Source: an uncultured beta proteobacterium (lineage in GTDB: Bacteria; Pseudomonadota; Gammaproteobacteria; Burkholderiales; Burkholderiaceae_C). Taken from it: a DNA stretch of 39,268 nt. The notes under the pieces are model-generated. The model searched no databases. It was not told where the DNA came from and was given only the letters and a program-made list of their open reading frames with translations. Positions 28,482 through 37,350 of the stretch are shown here, piece after piece (positions within the stretch are counted from its first letter, which is position 1; each line of letters opens with the position of its first letter). The stretch is taken from contig CAIQOO010000045.1 of NCBI GenBank assembly GCA_903873485.1, positions 1 through 39,268 of the forward strand. Direction: 5' to 3'. The translations under genes were made by a program, and so were the position numbers.

Positions 28482-28945
28482 TTTTGGGAATCAGTCTCGT
28501 CAAGAAGGGCCTGCGCCCTGGCGCGCTGCAAGTCATCGAGTACTGGCAGGTCTTTTTGTTGCTGGTTGCGCTGCACGATGCGGATCAAGATCCAGATGGC
28601 TCCGAGCAGCAGCAGCAAGGGGCCAAACCACAACAGCCAGGTGCTGGGTTTGACGGGTGGCCGGTACAGCACAAAGTCACCATAGCGGCTGACCAGAAAT
28701 TCCTTGATCTCGGCATCGGTCTTGCCGGACTTGATCAGGCTGCGGACTTCACGGCGCAAGTCCATCGCCAGGTCGGCGCGTGAACCCGCCAGTGATTCGT
28801 TTTGACAAACCAGGCAACGCAGTTCTTCGGCAATGATGACCAGCCGTTGTTCAACCACCGGGTCTTCGGCCAAGGGAGTGGCTTCGTTGGCATGTGCGGC
28901 GATTAAGCATAGCAGCGCCAGAAAGAGGGCCAGCCAGGTTTTCAT
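28478..28945 (-). CDS. ccmH: Cytochrome c maturation protein CcmH
   Basis: 155 residues. CcmH is the thiol-disulfide protein that reduces the apocytochrome CxxCH motif and works with CcmF in heme ligation. A signal peptide (MKTWLALFLALLCLIAAHA) is followed by the hallmark LRCLVCQNESLAGS with C44 and C47. A second membrane helix (about 102-122, TWLLWFGPLLLLLGAIWIL) and a polar C-terminal tail follow. The start overlaps the ccmG stop and the stop overlaps the ccmI start, each by four bases. Confidence 0.94.
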   Translation of the reverse strand: MKTWLALFLALLCLIAAHANEATPLAEDPVVEQRLVIIAEELRCLVCQNESLAGSRADLAMDLRREVRSLIKSGKTDAEIKEFLVSRYGDFVLYRPPVKPSTWLLWFGPLLLLLGAIWILIRIVQRNQQQKDLPVLDDLQRARAQALLDETDSQK

Positions 28946-29466
28946 TTTTGCAGCTCCCGCACCAGCGGCAGCAATTTGCCCTGGATGGCTTCTTCGGTAA
29001 AAGGGCCAATTTGCTTGTAGCGAATGATGCCCGCCTTGTCGATCAAAAAGCTCTCGGGCACACCATAGACGCCAAAGTCAATGCCGATGCGGCCATCTTT
29101 GTCGGTAACCGACACGTCGTAGGGGTTGCCGTATCGGCTTAACCATTGGAGACCATCGGCGTCCTTGTCTTTGTAATCGAGACCGATGATGGGCAACAGT
29201 CTGGCTTTGGAAAGTGCTACCAGCAGCGGGTGCTCCTGACGGCAGGCGACACACCAGGAAGCCCAGGTATTGAGCAACCAGACCTTGCCCAGCATATCCT
29301 GGTTAGAGAACTGCAGGCCATTGCCATCCAGTACCGGTGCGGTAAAGGTCGGTGCTGGCTTGCCAATCAGCGGGGAGGGGATTTCATGCGGATCGCGGGT
29401 CAGCCCGATCGCCAGGAAAATGACCAGGACAACAAAGACCAATAAGGGAATCAGTGTTTTTTTCAT
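28942..29466 (-). CDS. ccmG: Cytochrome c biogenesis thioredoxin CcmG (DsbE)
   Basis: 174 residues. This membrane-anchored, periplasmic thioredoxin-fold protein keeps the apocytochrome cysteines reduced, with electrons from DsbD/CcdA. The N-terminal anchor is TLIPLLVFVVLVIFLAIGL. The fold contains the active site NTWASWCVACRQEHPLL (C72, C75), the family motif IIGLDYKDKDADGLQWL and the cis-Pro region YGVPESFLIDKAG, all as expected for DsbE. The active site reads WCVAC; the family usually has WC.[PT]C, so the residue before the second Cys is slightly unusual. Four-base overlaps with ccmF and ccmH support one transcript. Confidence 0.94.
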   Translation of the reverse strand: MKKTLIPLLVFVVLVIFLAIGLTRDPHEIPSPLIGKPAPTFTAPVLDGNGLQFSNQDMLGKVWLLNTWASWCVACRQEHPLLVALSKARLLPIIGLDYKDKDADGLQWLSRYGNPYDVSVTDKDGRIGIDFGVYGVPESFLIDKAGIIRYKQIGPFTEEAIQGKLLPLVRELQK

Positions 29467-31478
29467 GCCGGAATTGTTTTGCCTTTGAGCTTTGGCCGCT
29501 TGCCGGCGACATGAACCGCCGTGTTGCCGACAGGGCTGGGTTCGGTGCGTGCGGCCAGTTTCTTGCGATAACGCCGGTCCAGCGCCGCCATGCCGCCACC
29601 CAGGGCCATGATCAGGCAGCCGACCCAGATCCAGCTCACAAAAGGCTTGTGATAGACCCGCATGGCCCAGGCAGCGTTGGGGCCATCGTCGAGTTTTTCA
29701 CCCAAAGAGACATACACATCGCGGGTCAGACCACTGTCTATCGCCGCCTCGGTCATCGGCATGCTGGAAGAAAAATAGCTCCGTTTTTCCGGGTGCAGGG
29801 TTTTCAGCAGTTTGTCGCCGCGCAGCAGCTCGACGCTGCCGACATCGGCGGTGTAATTGGGTCCGCGCCGCTCGCTGATCCCCGTCAGTCGAAAGGTGTA
29901 GCCACCGACCGACACGGTGTCGCCCAAAGCCATGCGAACGTCTTTTTCGGTCTCGTGGCCTTTGACCATGGTGATGCCAATGACACACACGGCAATGCCG
30001 ATGTGGGCCACATGCATGCCCCAAAAAGACAGCGGCGTGGTCTGGCCCGGACTACGGTTCCTGACATGCCGGTAAATCTGCAGCGCAGAGGCCAGCATGA
30101 TCCAGACCGACAAGCTCAGGCCAACCGCCACCAAGGCTGACCACGGCCCGGCCAGCAGGGGCAGGCCAGCACCCAGCAGCACCGAGGCAATGGCCACCGG
30201 GCGCAGTTTTTTCATCAGCTCGGCGATGCTGTCGTTCTTCCAGCGGGCATAAGAGCCGATCACCATGAACAGCAACACCGGCACCATGATCGGCGCAAAC
30301 ACCGCATTGAAGTAGGGCGGGCCGACCGACAGCTTGCCAAGGTTCAGGGCATCCACAATCAGCGGATACAGGGTGCCCAGCAACACGCTGGCCGCCGCTG
30401 TGGTCAGCAGCACATTGTTGACCAGCAAAAAGGTCTCACGTGAAACCAGCGCAAAGTTGCCGCCGACGCGCACCTTGCTGGCGCGCAAGGCAAACAGCAG
30501 CAAAGAGCCACCGACCACCACCGCCAAAAACAGCAGAATGAACACACCACGTTTGGGGTCGGTGGCAAAGGCATGAACCGAGGTCAGCACGCCGGAGCGC
30601 ACCAGAAAAGTGCCCAGCAGGCTCAATGAAAACGAGGTGATGGCCAGAATAATGGTCCAGTTTCTGAACAGGCCGCGCTTTTCAGTCACGGCCAGCGAAT
30701 GGATCAGCGCGGTGCTGACCAGCCAGGGCAGGAATGACGCATTTTCGACCGGATCCCAAAACCACCAGCCGCCCCAGCCCAGCTCGTAATAGGCCCACCA
30801 GGAACCCAGCGCAATGCCAACGGTCAGAAAAATCCAGGCCGCAGTGGCCCACGGGCGTGACCAGCGTGCCCAGGCCGCATCCAGCCGGCCATTGAGCAAG
30901 GCGGCAATGGCAAAGGCAAACGGGATCGCCATGCCGACATAACCCATGTACAGCAGCGGCGGGTGAAACACCAGACCCGGGTCTTGCAGCAAGGGGTTGA
31001 GATCACGACCGTCTTGCGGAACATCGCTCAGGCGCAGAAACGGGTTGGAAGTGATCAGCATGAACAGCAGAAAACCAACTCCGACCAGCCCCAACACACC
31101 CAGCACCCGCGACACCATGACATCGGGCAACTGGCGCGAGAAAATCGACACCGCCAGCATCCAGGTGCTGAGCATCAGCATCCAGAGCAACAGCGAGCCT
31201 TCATGCCCGCCCCAGACACCGGCAATGCGGTACATATCCGGCAATTTGGAATTGGAATGCTGGCTCACATACAGCACTGAAAAGTCGTTGGTGAAAAAAG
31301 CGTAGGTCAGACAGCCAAACGAAAAGGCCGTCAGCAACCATAAAACCTGTGCTCCGGGCCGGGCAAAGGCCATCCAGTCAGCCCGGTTTTGCTGGCCGCC
31401 CACTGTGGCGATCAGGCCCAGACTCAAGGACACCAGCAAGGCGAGGATCAGGGCGAAATGGCCAAGTTCAGGAATCAT
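29463..31478 (-). CDS. ccmF: Cytochrome c-type heme lyase subunit CcmF
   Basis: 671 residues with about 15 transmembrane helices. CcmF takes heme from holo-CcmE and joins it to apocytochrome c. The start MIPELGHFALILALLVSL is the standard N-terminus. The periplasmic tryptophan-rich WWD signature is ELGWGGWWFWDPVENASFLPWL, and the HxxGS stretch GVWGGHEGSLLLWMLMLS, VFHPPLLYMGYVG and WGMHVAHIGIAVCVIGI are all present. The length is normal. It is eleven bases from the ccmE stop, in the same direction. Confidence 0.96.
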   Translation of the reverse strand: MIPELGHFALILALLVSLSLGLIATVGGQQNRADWMAFARPGAQVLWLLTAFSFGCLTYAFFTNDFSVLYVSQHSNSKLPDMYRIAGVWGGHEGSLLLWMLMLSTWMLAVSIFSRQLPDVMVSRVLGVLGLVGVGFLLFMLITSNPFLRLSDVPQDGRDLNPLLQDPGLVFHPPLLYMGYVGMAIPFAFAIAALLNGRLDAAWARWSRPWATAAWIFLTVGIALGSWWAYYELGWGGWWFWDPVENASFLPWLVSTALIHSLAVTEKRGLFRNWTIILAITSFSLSLLGTFLVRSGVLTSVHAFATDPKRGVFILLFLAVVVGGSLLLFALRASKVRVGGNFALVSRETFLLVNNVLLTTAAASVLLGTLYPLIVDALNLGKLSVGPPYFNAVFAPIMVPVLLFMVIGSYARWKNDSIAELMKKLRPVAIASVLLGAGLPLLAGPWSALVAVGLSLSVWIMLASALQIYRHVRNRSPGQTTPLSFWGMHVAHIGIAVCVIGITMVKGHETEKDVRMALGDTVSVGGYTFRLTGISERRGPNYTADVGSVELLRGDKLLKTLHPEKRSYFSSSMPMTEAAIDSGLTRDVYVSLGEKLDDGPNAAWAMRVYHKPFVSWIWVGCLIMALGGGMAALDRRYRKKLAARTEPSPVGNTAVHVAGKRPKLKGKTIPA

Positions 31479-31489
31479 GGGGCAGCTCC

Positions 31490-31927
31490 TTATTTCAGGG
31501 TTTTGATGGTGTTTTGGGCTTGATCAACCGCATGCTTGGCTTCTGGCGGCATGTAGTTTTCATCGTGTTTGGCCAGCACTTCGGTGGCGGTGAAATGCCC
31601 GCTGTCATCGAGTTTGCCTTGTGCGACGACACCTTTTCCTTCCTTGAACAGGTCAGGCAGGATGCCGGTGTAAGACACCCGGACCTCTTTGGCGGTATCG
31701 GTCACGACAAAATTGACGGTCAGGTTGTCACGCTTGACGCTGCCTTCTTTGACCAGTCCACCGACCCGGAACATGCGGTTTTTCGGTGCTTCACCCGATT
31801 CAATCTGGCTCGGCGAGAAGAAAAATACCAGGTTGCTCTCAAAAGCATTCAAAACAAAATAAGCGGCGAGGCCAATGGCGGCCAGTCCGCCGCCAATGAT
31901 GGCGGCGCGTTTGTGACGAGGTTTCAT
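31490..31927 (-). CDS. ccmE: Heme chaperone CcmE
   Basis: 145 residues. CcmE binds heme covalently in the periplasm and delivers it to CcmF. A basic start and one membrane anchor (RRAAI-like region to [11 protein letters not shown]) are followed by an OB-fold beta barrel ([37 protein letters not shown]). The heme-binding motif is [14 protein letters not shown] with H121 and Y125. The start overlaps the ccmD stop by four bases. Confidence 0.95.
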   Translation of the reverse strand: MKPRHKRAAIIGGGLAAIGLAAYFVLNAFESNLVFFFSPSQIESGEAPKNRMFRVGGLVKEGSVKRDNLTVNFVVTDTAKEVRVSYTGILPDLFKEGKGVVAQGKLDDSGHFTATEVLAKHDENYMPPEAKHAVDQAQNTIKTLK

Positions 31928-32115
31928 GATGAATCTGGAGTTGAGTCAGCTTGTGACTCGTGATCGCTGAAAAGGTTTCGCAAAAGATGATGGCGCTGGG
32001 CGCGCACCTGCCAGATTTCAGCCGCGATCACCAGCGCAGTCACGCCAAAACTGCCCCAGACATAAAAGGCGTAACCGCCCATGTTAAAAAATTCCGCAAC
32101 GCTATGCCACTGCAT
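31924..32115 (-). CDS. ccmD: Heme exporter protein CcmD
   Basis: 63 residues from the ATG at 32115; the frame is open for 25 more codons upstream, but those lie within ccmC. CcmD is a small membrane protein that helps release holo-CcmE from the CcmABC complex. It has one transmembrane helix ([21 protein letters not shown]) followed by basic residues ([12 protein letters not shown]), the standard layout. It overlaps the 3' end of ccmC by 14 bases and ccmE by four. Confidence 0.9.
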   Translation of the reverse strand: MQWHSVAEFFNMGGYAFYVWGSFGVTALVIAAEIWQVRAQRHHLLRNLFSDHESQADSTPDSS

Positions 32116-32839
32116 GTTTGACCCACTCCGTGTGACGTTCCCGATCAAGAATGATGTTGCGCACCCGCAGCAAGGCCATGGCAATCGCATACATCCAGAA
32201 GGCCAGCACCATGATCAGCATGCCCAGCAGCATCGGGGTTGCCATGGAACTGCCTTTCATCGACACCGACGCGCCCTGGTGCAAGGTGTTCCACCATTGG
32301 ACCGAGAAATAAATGATCGGCACGTTCACTGCACCCACCAGTGCCAGCACACCGCAGGCCTTGTCGGCGCGGCGTGGGTCGTCAATGCTCGCCTGCAATG
32401 CCATGAAGCCCAGGTAAAGAAAAAACAGAATCAAGGTTGAGGTCAACCGGGCATCCCAGACCCACCAGGCCCCCCACATCGGCTTGCCCCAAAGGGCACC
32501 GGTCAACAAGGACAAAAAGGCAAAGATGGCACCGGTGGGTGCCAGCGCCTGCGCCATCATGCCCGACAGCCGGGTATTGAAGGCCAGACCGAAACCAGCC
32601 CAGGCGGCCATCACCAGGTAAATGAACATGGCCATTTGGGAAGCTGGCACATGCACAAAAATGATGCGGTAGCCCTGGCCCTGCTGCGCATCGACCGGGG
32701 CGACAAAAAATGCTATCCATAGCCCGAGCAGCGCCAGCAGCGCAGCCAGTGCGGCAAACCAGGGCCACATCTTGCCGGCCAGATGGTAGAAGTTTTGCGG
32801 TGAGGCAAATTTGAACCAGTGAATCACGGGTGTTTTCAT
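32102..32839 (-). CDS. ccmC: Heme transporter CcmC
   Basis: 245 residues from the ATG at 32839 (MKTPVIHWFKFASPQNFY); the frame continues open far upstream, but that part is antisense or out-of-frame to ccmB. CcmC is a six-helix membrane protein that attaches heme to CcmE. The tryptophan-rich motif is WGKPMWGAWWVWDARLTS, and the flanking axial histidines are visible in IFVHVPASQMA and WWNTLHQGAS. The length is normal for the family. The start overlaps the ccmB stop by four bases. Confidence 0.95.
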   Translation of the reverse strand: MKTPVIHWFKFASPQNFYHLAGKMWPWFAALAALLALLGLWIAFFVAPVDAQQGQGYRIIFVHVPASQMAMFIYLVMAAWAGFGLAFNTRLSGMMAQALAPTGAIFAFLSLLTGALWGKPMWGAWWVWDARLTSTLILFFLYLGFMALQASIDDPRRADKACGVLALVGAVNVPIIYFSVQWWNTLHQGASVSMKGSSMATPMLLGMLIMVLAFWMYAIAMALLRVRNIILDRERHTEWVKHAVA

Positions 32840-33531
32840 TCCAGCGAAATCCTCAAGGCCGCAGCCGTGGCAAAGGGTGAAAAAAACAGCGAGAGTACCA
32901 GCAACGCCGACAGCAGGGACAGGTGGCCGCCAAAGCCCAGCCCGGCGGCATCGGCCTCGACCGCACCGGCACCAAAGATCAGCACCGGAATATAAAGCGG
33001 CAGGATCAACAAGGACAGCAACACCCCGGCACCGCGCACGCCCAATGTCAGTGCGGCGCCAATGCTGCCAATCAGGCTCAAGGTGGGTGCACCGAGCAGC
33101 AGCGTCAGCATCAAAATGCCCAAGGCGCGTCCATCCAGCCCAAATTGCAGTCCCAACACCGGCGCCATCAACACCAGCGGCAAACCCGACAGGACAAAAT
33201 GGGCCAGTGCCTTGGCCAGCACCAGCAGGCCCAAGGGCGTCGCCGACAACACCATCTGCTCCAGCGAGCCATCGGCATAGTCGGTGGCAAACATGCGCTG
33301 CAGCGACAACATGGCCGCCAGCAGCGCGCTGACCCACAACACCCCCGGCGCCATGCGCAGCAGCAGGGCAGACTCGGCACCCACACCCAGCGGAAACAGG
33401 CTGGCCGTCACCATGAAAAACACCAGCGGCGTCAGCACCTCGCCTTTTTGCCGCAGGCCCAAAGCGATTTCGCGCCTGAGCATGGCCAGCGAGACTTGCG
33501 CTACGCCAAGGGTTTTGCTGGTCTCGCTCAT
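32836..33531 (-). CDS. ccmB: Heme exporter protein CcmB
   Basis: 231 residues, with six hydrophobic segments. CcmB is the membrane subunit of the CcmAB ATPase that drives release of holo-CcmE. The N-terminal LRREIALGLRQKGEVLTPLVFFM, the central FATDYADGSLEQMVLSATPL and LLILPLYIPVLIFGAGAVEA are the typical motifs. It overlaps ccmA and ccmC by four bases each. Confidence 0.94.
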   Translation of the reverse strand: MSETSKTLGVAQVSLAMLRREIALGLRQKGEVLTPLVFFMVTASLFPLGVGAESALLLRMAPGVLWVSALLAAMLSLQRMFATDYADGSLEQMVLSATPLGLLVLAKALAHFVLSGLPLVLMAPVLGLQFGLDGRALGILMLTLLLGAPTLSLIGSIGAALTLGVRGAGVLLSLLILPLYIPVLIFGAGAVEADAAGLGFGGHLSLLSALLVLSLFFSPFATAAALRISLE

Positions 33532-34184
33532 GCCGCCTTCAATTCCAGCACCAAGGGCTGGTGCCGGCCCAGCGGCACTTTTTGGTGGCTGGTGAGAACT
33601 GCCAGACCCCCCTGGTCCAGATGGCTGGCTATCAAATCGGCGAGCAGTTGAATGCCGGCCTCGTCCATCGCCACATAGGGTTCGTCAAGCACCCACAGGC
33701 GCGCCGCGCTGAGTGCCAGCCGGGACAGCGCGACGCGGCGCTTTTGGCCTTGTGACAAATGCCGCACCAGTTGCTGCGAGCGTCCGCGCAGTCCAAAGCG
33801 GGTCAGCACCGCCTGCATGTGTCGGGCAGTTGGGGCGCTGCCAGCCAAAGCCTGCGTGAATGCGAGGTTTTCAATGACGCTCATCGACTCTTGCAGTGCG
33901 TTCAGGTGCCCCAGGTAACACAGGTCTTGCCGGTAGCTGTCGCGTTGCAGCTTGACCGGGGTGTCATTCCACAGGATGTCGCCCGAATCGGCGGGAGCCA
34001 GATCGCACACCATGCGCAACAAACTGGTTTTGCCGACGCCATTGGCGCCTGCCACCGACAGCCATTGGCCGGCTTGCAGCCGGCAATCGACATCCTTGAA
34101 AAGCTGGCGCCCGCCCTTGCTGCAGCCAAGTCTGGAAAGCGTCAGGGAAGGAATGGTTTTCAAAGGGAGTGATATTCGCGGCAA
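33528..34184 (-). CDS. ccmA: Cytochrome c biogenesis ATP-binding protein CcmA
   Basis: 218 residues. CcmA is the ATPase of the CcmABCD heme-handling complex. Walker A is GANGVGKTSLL (about residues 45-55), the signature LSQGQKRRVALSRLAL contains Gln in place of the usual Gly at position three, as is normal for CcmA, and Walker B is LWVLDEPYVAMDE. The N-terminus has a leader of about 12 residues before LSRLGCSKGGRQLFKDV. It is the first gene of ccmABCDEFGHI and begins 70 bases after the rquA stop, so it may be read with rquA or from a promoter in that gap. Confidence 0.94.
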   Translation of the reverse strand: MPRISLPLKTIPSLTLSRLGCSKGGRQLFKDVDCRLQAGQWLSVAGANGVGKTSLLRMVCDLAPADSGDILWNDTPVKLQRDSYRQDLCYLGHLNALQESMSVIENLAFTQALAGSAPTARHMQAVLTRFGLRGRSQQLVRHLSQGQKRRVALSRLALSAARLWVLDEPYVAMDEAGIQLLADLIASHLDQGGLAVLTSHQKVPLGRHQPLVLELKAA

Positions 34185-34254
34185 AACAGGGGCGAATTAT
34201 CTTATGAACTCAACTGGGCCAAGGCACCCGCAGGTGCTGGCGCCCACCGCAGAC

Positions 34255-34998
34255 TCAGCGGGTGATCACCACTTTTTGGTATAGGCCACCGAAATAGGTT
34301 TGTTTGTCGATGCTGGCATATTGACCATCCGCTGGCAGCCAGTCAACAATTTCGTTGTTCCACAAGTCCATCGCAAAGGGTTCGAGGGTGCTCAAAATGG
34401 GCACCATGATGTAGCGAAACGGGCTGCGAGAAACCGGTTTGTGGTAGTCCACAAAGATCACCTTGCCGCCTGGTTTGGTGACGCGCAGCGCCTCGGCAAT
34501 GGTCTTGCGGCGAACCTCAACCGGCATTTCGTGCAGCAGAAAAAATACCAGTACCGATTCGTGGCTGGCATCGGCAAACGACAGATTTGATGCATCTTGC
34601 TGCAAGATGCTGACTTTGCGCTTGTCTTGCAACTTGTGGTGCAGGTTTTTGATTTGCACCGGTGCCACGTCAATCACGTTCAAATGGGCTTTCGGGCCCA
34701 TGCGGCGCACCAGATGCTCGGTCAGGTTGCCATAGACACAGGCGACCTGCAGCACCCGGCCCTCAATGGTGTCGCCCATTTCCTGCAAGGCCAGATCACG
34801 CAGGCGTGAAAAGTTGCCCCACAAAATCAGGTTGACCAGCCATTGGCGCTCAAATACCTTCACCGCATTGGGGTGGGTATAAGCCCACCAATAGGTTTTT
34901 TCAAGGTAATCAGGCACCAGAACGGGCGGACAATGCGCCGCCGTACTGGCCAGTAGTTGGGTATCACTTGGCACGATGCCGGTTTTTTCAAAAATCAT
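34255..34998 (-). CDS. rquA: Rhodoquinone biosynthesis methyltransferase-like protein RquA
   Basis: 247 residues. RquA converts ubiquinone to rhodoquinone, the low-potential quinone used with fumarate reductase when oxygen is lacking; work on the Rhodospirillum enzyme showed SAM to be the amino donor. The family signature VPDYLEKTYWWAYTHPNAVKVFERQW (in two parts, residues 28-52) and the following LVNLILWGNFSRLRD are clear. The Rossmann motif I reads LQVACVYGNLT (83-93), without the GxGxG expected of a methyltransferase, a known peculiarity of this family as far as I recall. The start ATG follows AGGGACTCTCC. It is read in the same direction as the GST gene (30 bases upstream) and ccmA. Confidence 0.85.
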   Translation of the reverse strand: MIFEKTGIVPSDTQLLASTAAHCPPVLVPDYLEKTYWWAYTHPNAVKVFERQWLVNLILWGNFSRLRDLALQEMGDTIEGRVLQVACVYGNLTEHLVRRMGPKAHLNVIDVAPVQIKNLHHKLQDKRKVSILQQDASNLSFADASHESVLVFFLLHEMPVEVRRKTIAEALRVTKPGGKVIFVDYHKPVSRSPFRYIMVPILSTLEPFAMDLWNNEIVDWLPADGQYASIDKQTYFGGLYQKVVITR

Positions 34999-35028
34999 GG
35001 AGAGTCCCTGTGCAATTTTGATGCCAAT

Positions 35029-35637
35029 TTATTTGATCAGACCTTCAGCGCGCAAGGCATCCTGCACCGCCGGGCGGGCACTGATGCGGGCAAGATAAGC
35101 GCTCAGATGGGTCATGCCCGACAAGTCGATGCCGACATGCTTGCTCCAGCCCGCCACGACAAAAAGATAGATGTCGGCTACGGTGAATGTGTTGCCCAGC
35201 AAAAAGCTGGTGCCGCCGAGTTCGCCATCGACCCATTGCAGGCGACCGATGACGCGGGTCTTGTTGATGGCTTTGGCTTCATCGGGCATGCCGGGGGCGA
35301 ACAGGGGCGAGAAGCCCTTGTGCAATTCGGTGGCAATGAAGTTGAGCCATTCCTGCAGCTTGTAGCGCTCAAATGTGCCATTGGCGGGCGCGAGCTGTTG
35401 GTCGGGCACCAGGTCCGCCACATACTGCAAGATGACCGCGCATTCGTGCAACTGACGGCCATCGTCCAGCACCAGCAGCGGCACATATCCCAGCGGGTTG
35501 ATGCTGTAGTAATCGGTGCCGTCAGCCAGCTTGTGGGTTTTGGTGGGTGCCGCAATGGCCGCAAAGTCCAGGCCGGACTCTTTCAGGGCGATGTGGGGTG
35601 CCAGCGAGCAGGCACCGGCCGAATAATAGAGCTTCAT
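35029..35637 (-). CDS. gst: Glutathione S-transferase, beta class
   Basis: 202 residues from the ATG at 35637; the open frame continues 19 codons upstream without a ribosome-binding site. The N-terminal thioredoxin-like domain starts MKLYYSAGACSLAPHIALKE and has the beta-class Cys10, which can form a mixed disulfide with glutathione. The cis-Pro region NPLGYVPLLVLDDG and the HECAVILQYVAD Glu-Ser-like motif follow (Glu-Cys here, where Glu-Ser is usual). The helical C-terminal domain has NTFTVADIYLFVVAGW (the N-capping box with Asp). It is a cytosolic detoxification or stress enzyme; its natural substrate is not indicated. It runs in the direction of rquA. Confidence 0.9.
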   Translation of the reverse strand: MKLYYSAGACSLAPHIALKESGLDFAAIAAPTKTHKLADGTDYYSINPLGYVPLLVLDDGRQLHECAVILQYVADLVPDQQLAPANGTFERYKLQEWLNFIATELHKGFSPLFAPGMPDEAKAINKTRVIGRLQWVDGELGGTSFLLGNTFTVADIYLFVVAGWSKHVGIDLSGMTHLSAYLARISARPAVQDALRAEGLIK

Positions 35638-35763
35638 GTGGGTTTTTGGAGCGTTTCGGGTATCTGTCATGCGACAGGGTTGGTGGCATGTCAAGCCATG
35701 CCAGGCGGCGCTAGAGTTTAATCGGCTTGGCGAAAGCCGCTGACCCCATCAGGATATTCAAGC

Positions 35764-35813
35764 AAAATTGGCCTCTAGCCCTGATGGGTCAAGCGCTTCT
35801 AGCTATATTTATT
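35764..35813 (-). repeat. Family A repeat between the GST and PPi-phosphofructokinase genes
   Basis: AAAATTGGCCTCTAGCCCTG followed by ATGGGTCAAGCGCTTCTAGCTAT. It is a good copy in reverse orientation, within a 261-base gap that otherwise shows no clear terminator or gene. Confidence 0.85.
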
Positions 35814-35898
35814 GCAGCAACTCAAGGCCGCGAGAGAGGCGGGCAAAGGGCATGTGTCCAAACAAGGGACGCCAACACCATTGCCCGCCCCGACCGAT

Positions 35899-37113
35899 TT
35901 ACTTGTTGAGCACCTTGGCTACCGGGTTGTGGCGCAGCCGGAAGGCATCGGGCATGCCCGAGCCGAGCAGTGGGCGCAGGTACATGCGAAAGGCATCGGT
36001 GACATCGGTGCCGCAGTCGGTGATGAATTCGTCTTCCATGGTGCGGGTTTTGCCGGCCACCGCCGAGACCGGCAGCAGTTCGTAATCGACCGAGTAAAAA
36101 CCGGTGCGCTTGATGGCGACCGAACCGTCTTTGTCGCCCCACATGGCAAATTGGACGGCTTTTTCGCCGACCTCGCGGGCTTCGCGCTGATCAACATCCG
36201 ACACGCAGCCAATGAAGGCGCGCTGCATGTAGCCCAGGGTGTCGCCGCGCACCCGCTTGATATTGAGCTTGCTCTTGATTTCTTCGCACAGCAAATCGGC
36301 CAGCGCACCGGTGCCCGAAAGTTGCACGTTGCCGTGGGCATCGTGTTCCATTTCTTTGGCCAGCAGTGCCGTAATCGGCGCGCCGGCGGCATCATGAATG
36401 CCCTCTGATACGGCAATCACGCAGCGGCCATAGCGCTCGTACACGGCCTTGACATCGGCGAGGAATTTTTCAATGACAAAAACACGTTCGGGCATGTAGA
36501 TCAGGTGCGGGCCATCAGCCGGGAACTTTTTGCCCAGCGCCGAAGCGGCCGTCAGAAAGCCGGCGTGGCGACCCATCACCACACACACATAAACACCGGG
36601 CAGGGCGGCGTTGTCGAGGTTGGCGCCGGCAAAAGCCTGGGCGACAAAACGCGCGGCCGACGGAAAACCCGGCGTGTGGTCGTTGCCGACCAGGTCGTTG
36701 TCAATGGTTTTCGGAATATGGATCGAGCGCAGCGGGTAGTTGGCTGCCTGCGCCTCTTCGCTGACGATGCGCACCGTGTCGCTGGAGTCGTTGCCGCCAA
36801 TGTAGAAAAAGTGGCCAATCTTGTGCGCTTGCAGCACCTTGAAAATCTCGTGGCAATAAGCAGCATCGGGCTTGTCGCGGGTTGATCCCAGCGCAGATGA
36901 AGGCGTGTTGGCGACTTGCTCCAGGTTATGGCTGGTCTCCTGGGTGAGATCGACAAAGTCTTCGTTGATGATGCCACGCACACCGTGCAGTGCACCGTAG
37001 ATATGGCCAATCTGGCCAAAGCGGCGGGCTTCAAGGGCCACGCCGACAAGCGACTGGTTGATGACGGCGGTGGGGCCACCACCTTGCGCGACGAGGATTT
37101 TTCCGGATGACAT
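35899..37113 (-). CDS. pfp: Pyrophosphate-dependent 6-phosphofructokinase
   Basis: 404 residues from the ATG at 37113, which has AGGAGATCAGC directly upstream; the frame is open 32 codons further but without a start signal. The enzyme phosphorylates fructose 6-phosphate with PPi, a reversible step that serves both glycolysis and gluconeogenesis. The N-terminal loop LVAQGGGPTAVINQSLVG, the GGNDS motif at 106-110 (in ATP enzymes GGDGS) and PKTIDNDL at 134-141 carry the Asp and Lys that exclude ATP and favour PPi. MGRHAGFLTAASAL and the C-terminal VRGDTLGYMQRAF are also family features. The length is normal. Confidence 0.93.
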   Translation of the reverse strand: MSSGKILVAQGGGPTAVINQSLVGVALEARRFGQIGHIYGALHGVRGIINEDFVDLTQETSHNLEQVANTPSSALGSTRDKPDAAYCHEIFKVLQAHKIGHFFYIGGNDSSDTVRIVSEEAQAANYPLRSIHIPKTIDNDLVGNDHTPGFPSAARFVAQAFAGANLDNAALPGVYVCVVMGRHAGFLTAASALGKKFPADGPHLIYMPERVFVIEKFLADVKAVYERYGRCVIAVSEGIHDAAGAPITALLAKEMEHDAHGNVQLSGTGALADLLCEEIKSKLNIKRVRGDTLGYMQRAFIGCVSDVDQREAREVGEKAVQFAMWGDKDGSVAIKRTGFYSVDYELLPVSAVAGKTRTMEDEFITDCGTDVTDAFRMYLRPLLGSGMPDAFRLRHNPVAKVLNK

Positions 37114-37273
37114 GCTGATCTCCTGTTTTAGCGGGTTGTAATGAAACTGAAAGCACACATTGTGCCCGTGAAGTGGTCGATTTCTGAGTCTGTGCCTTTT
37201 TTTCCACACTGCCGATTCTTTGCTGGCCTGGCTAACTTACATGGACTCTTGCCCACCCCAAATAATGAAACCG

Positions 37274-37298
37274 TTCGCCCTGAGCCTGGTCGAAGGGC
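37274..37298 (+). repeat. Family B repeat unit before the metallo-hydrolase gene
   Basis: TTCGCCCTGAGCCTGGTCGA followed by AGGGC lies in the 237-base gap between the divergent pfp and metallo-hydrolase genes. It is a single half, without the opposite arm nearby. Confidence 0.7.
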
Positions 37299-37350
37299 AT
37301 CTTGATCAACACGGTAACAATCAGGTCTTTTCAAACTCCACTCGCCAGCC

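Noticed and set aside
32840..33337. Upstream extension of the ccmC frame
   Set aside because: It lies over ccmB in another frame; the real ccmC start at 32839 overlaps the ccmB stop by four bases, as in the rest of the operon.
34185..34254. An FNR-type site before ccmA
   Set aside because: I looked for a TTGAT-N4-ATCAA pattern and saw only partial matches, so I do not call it.
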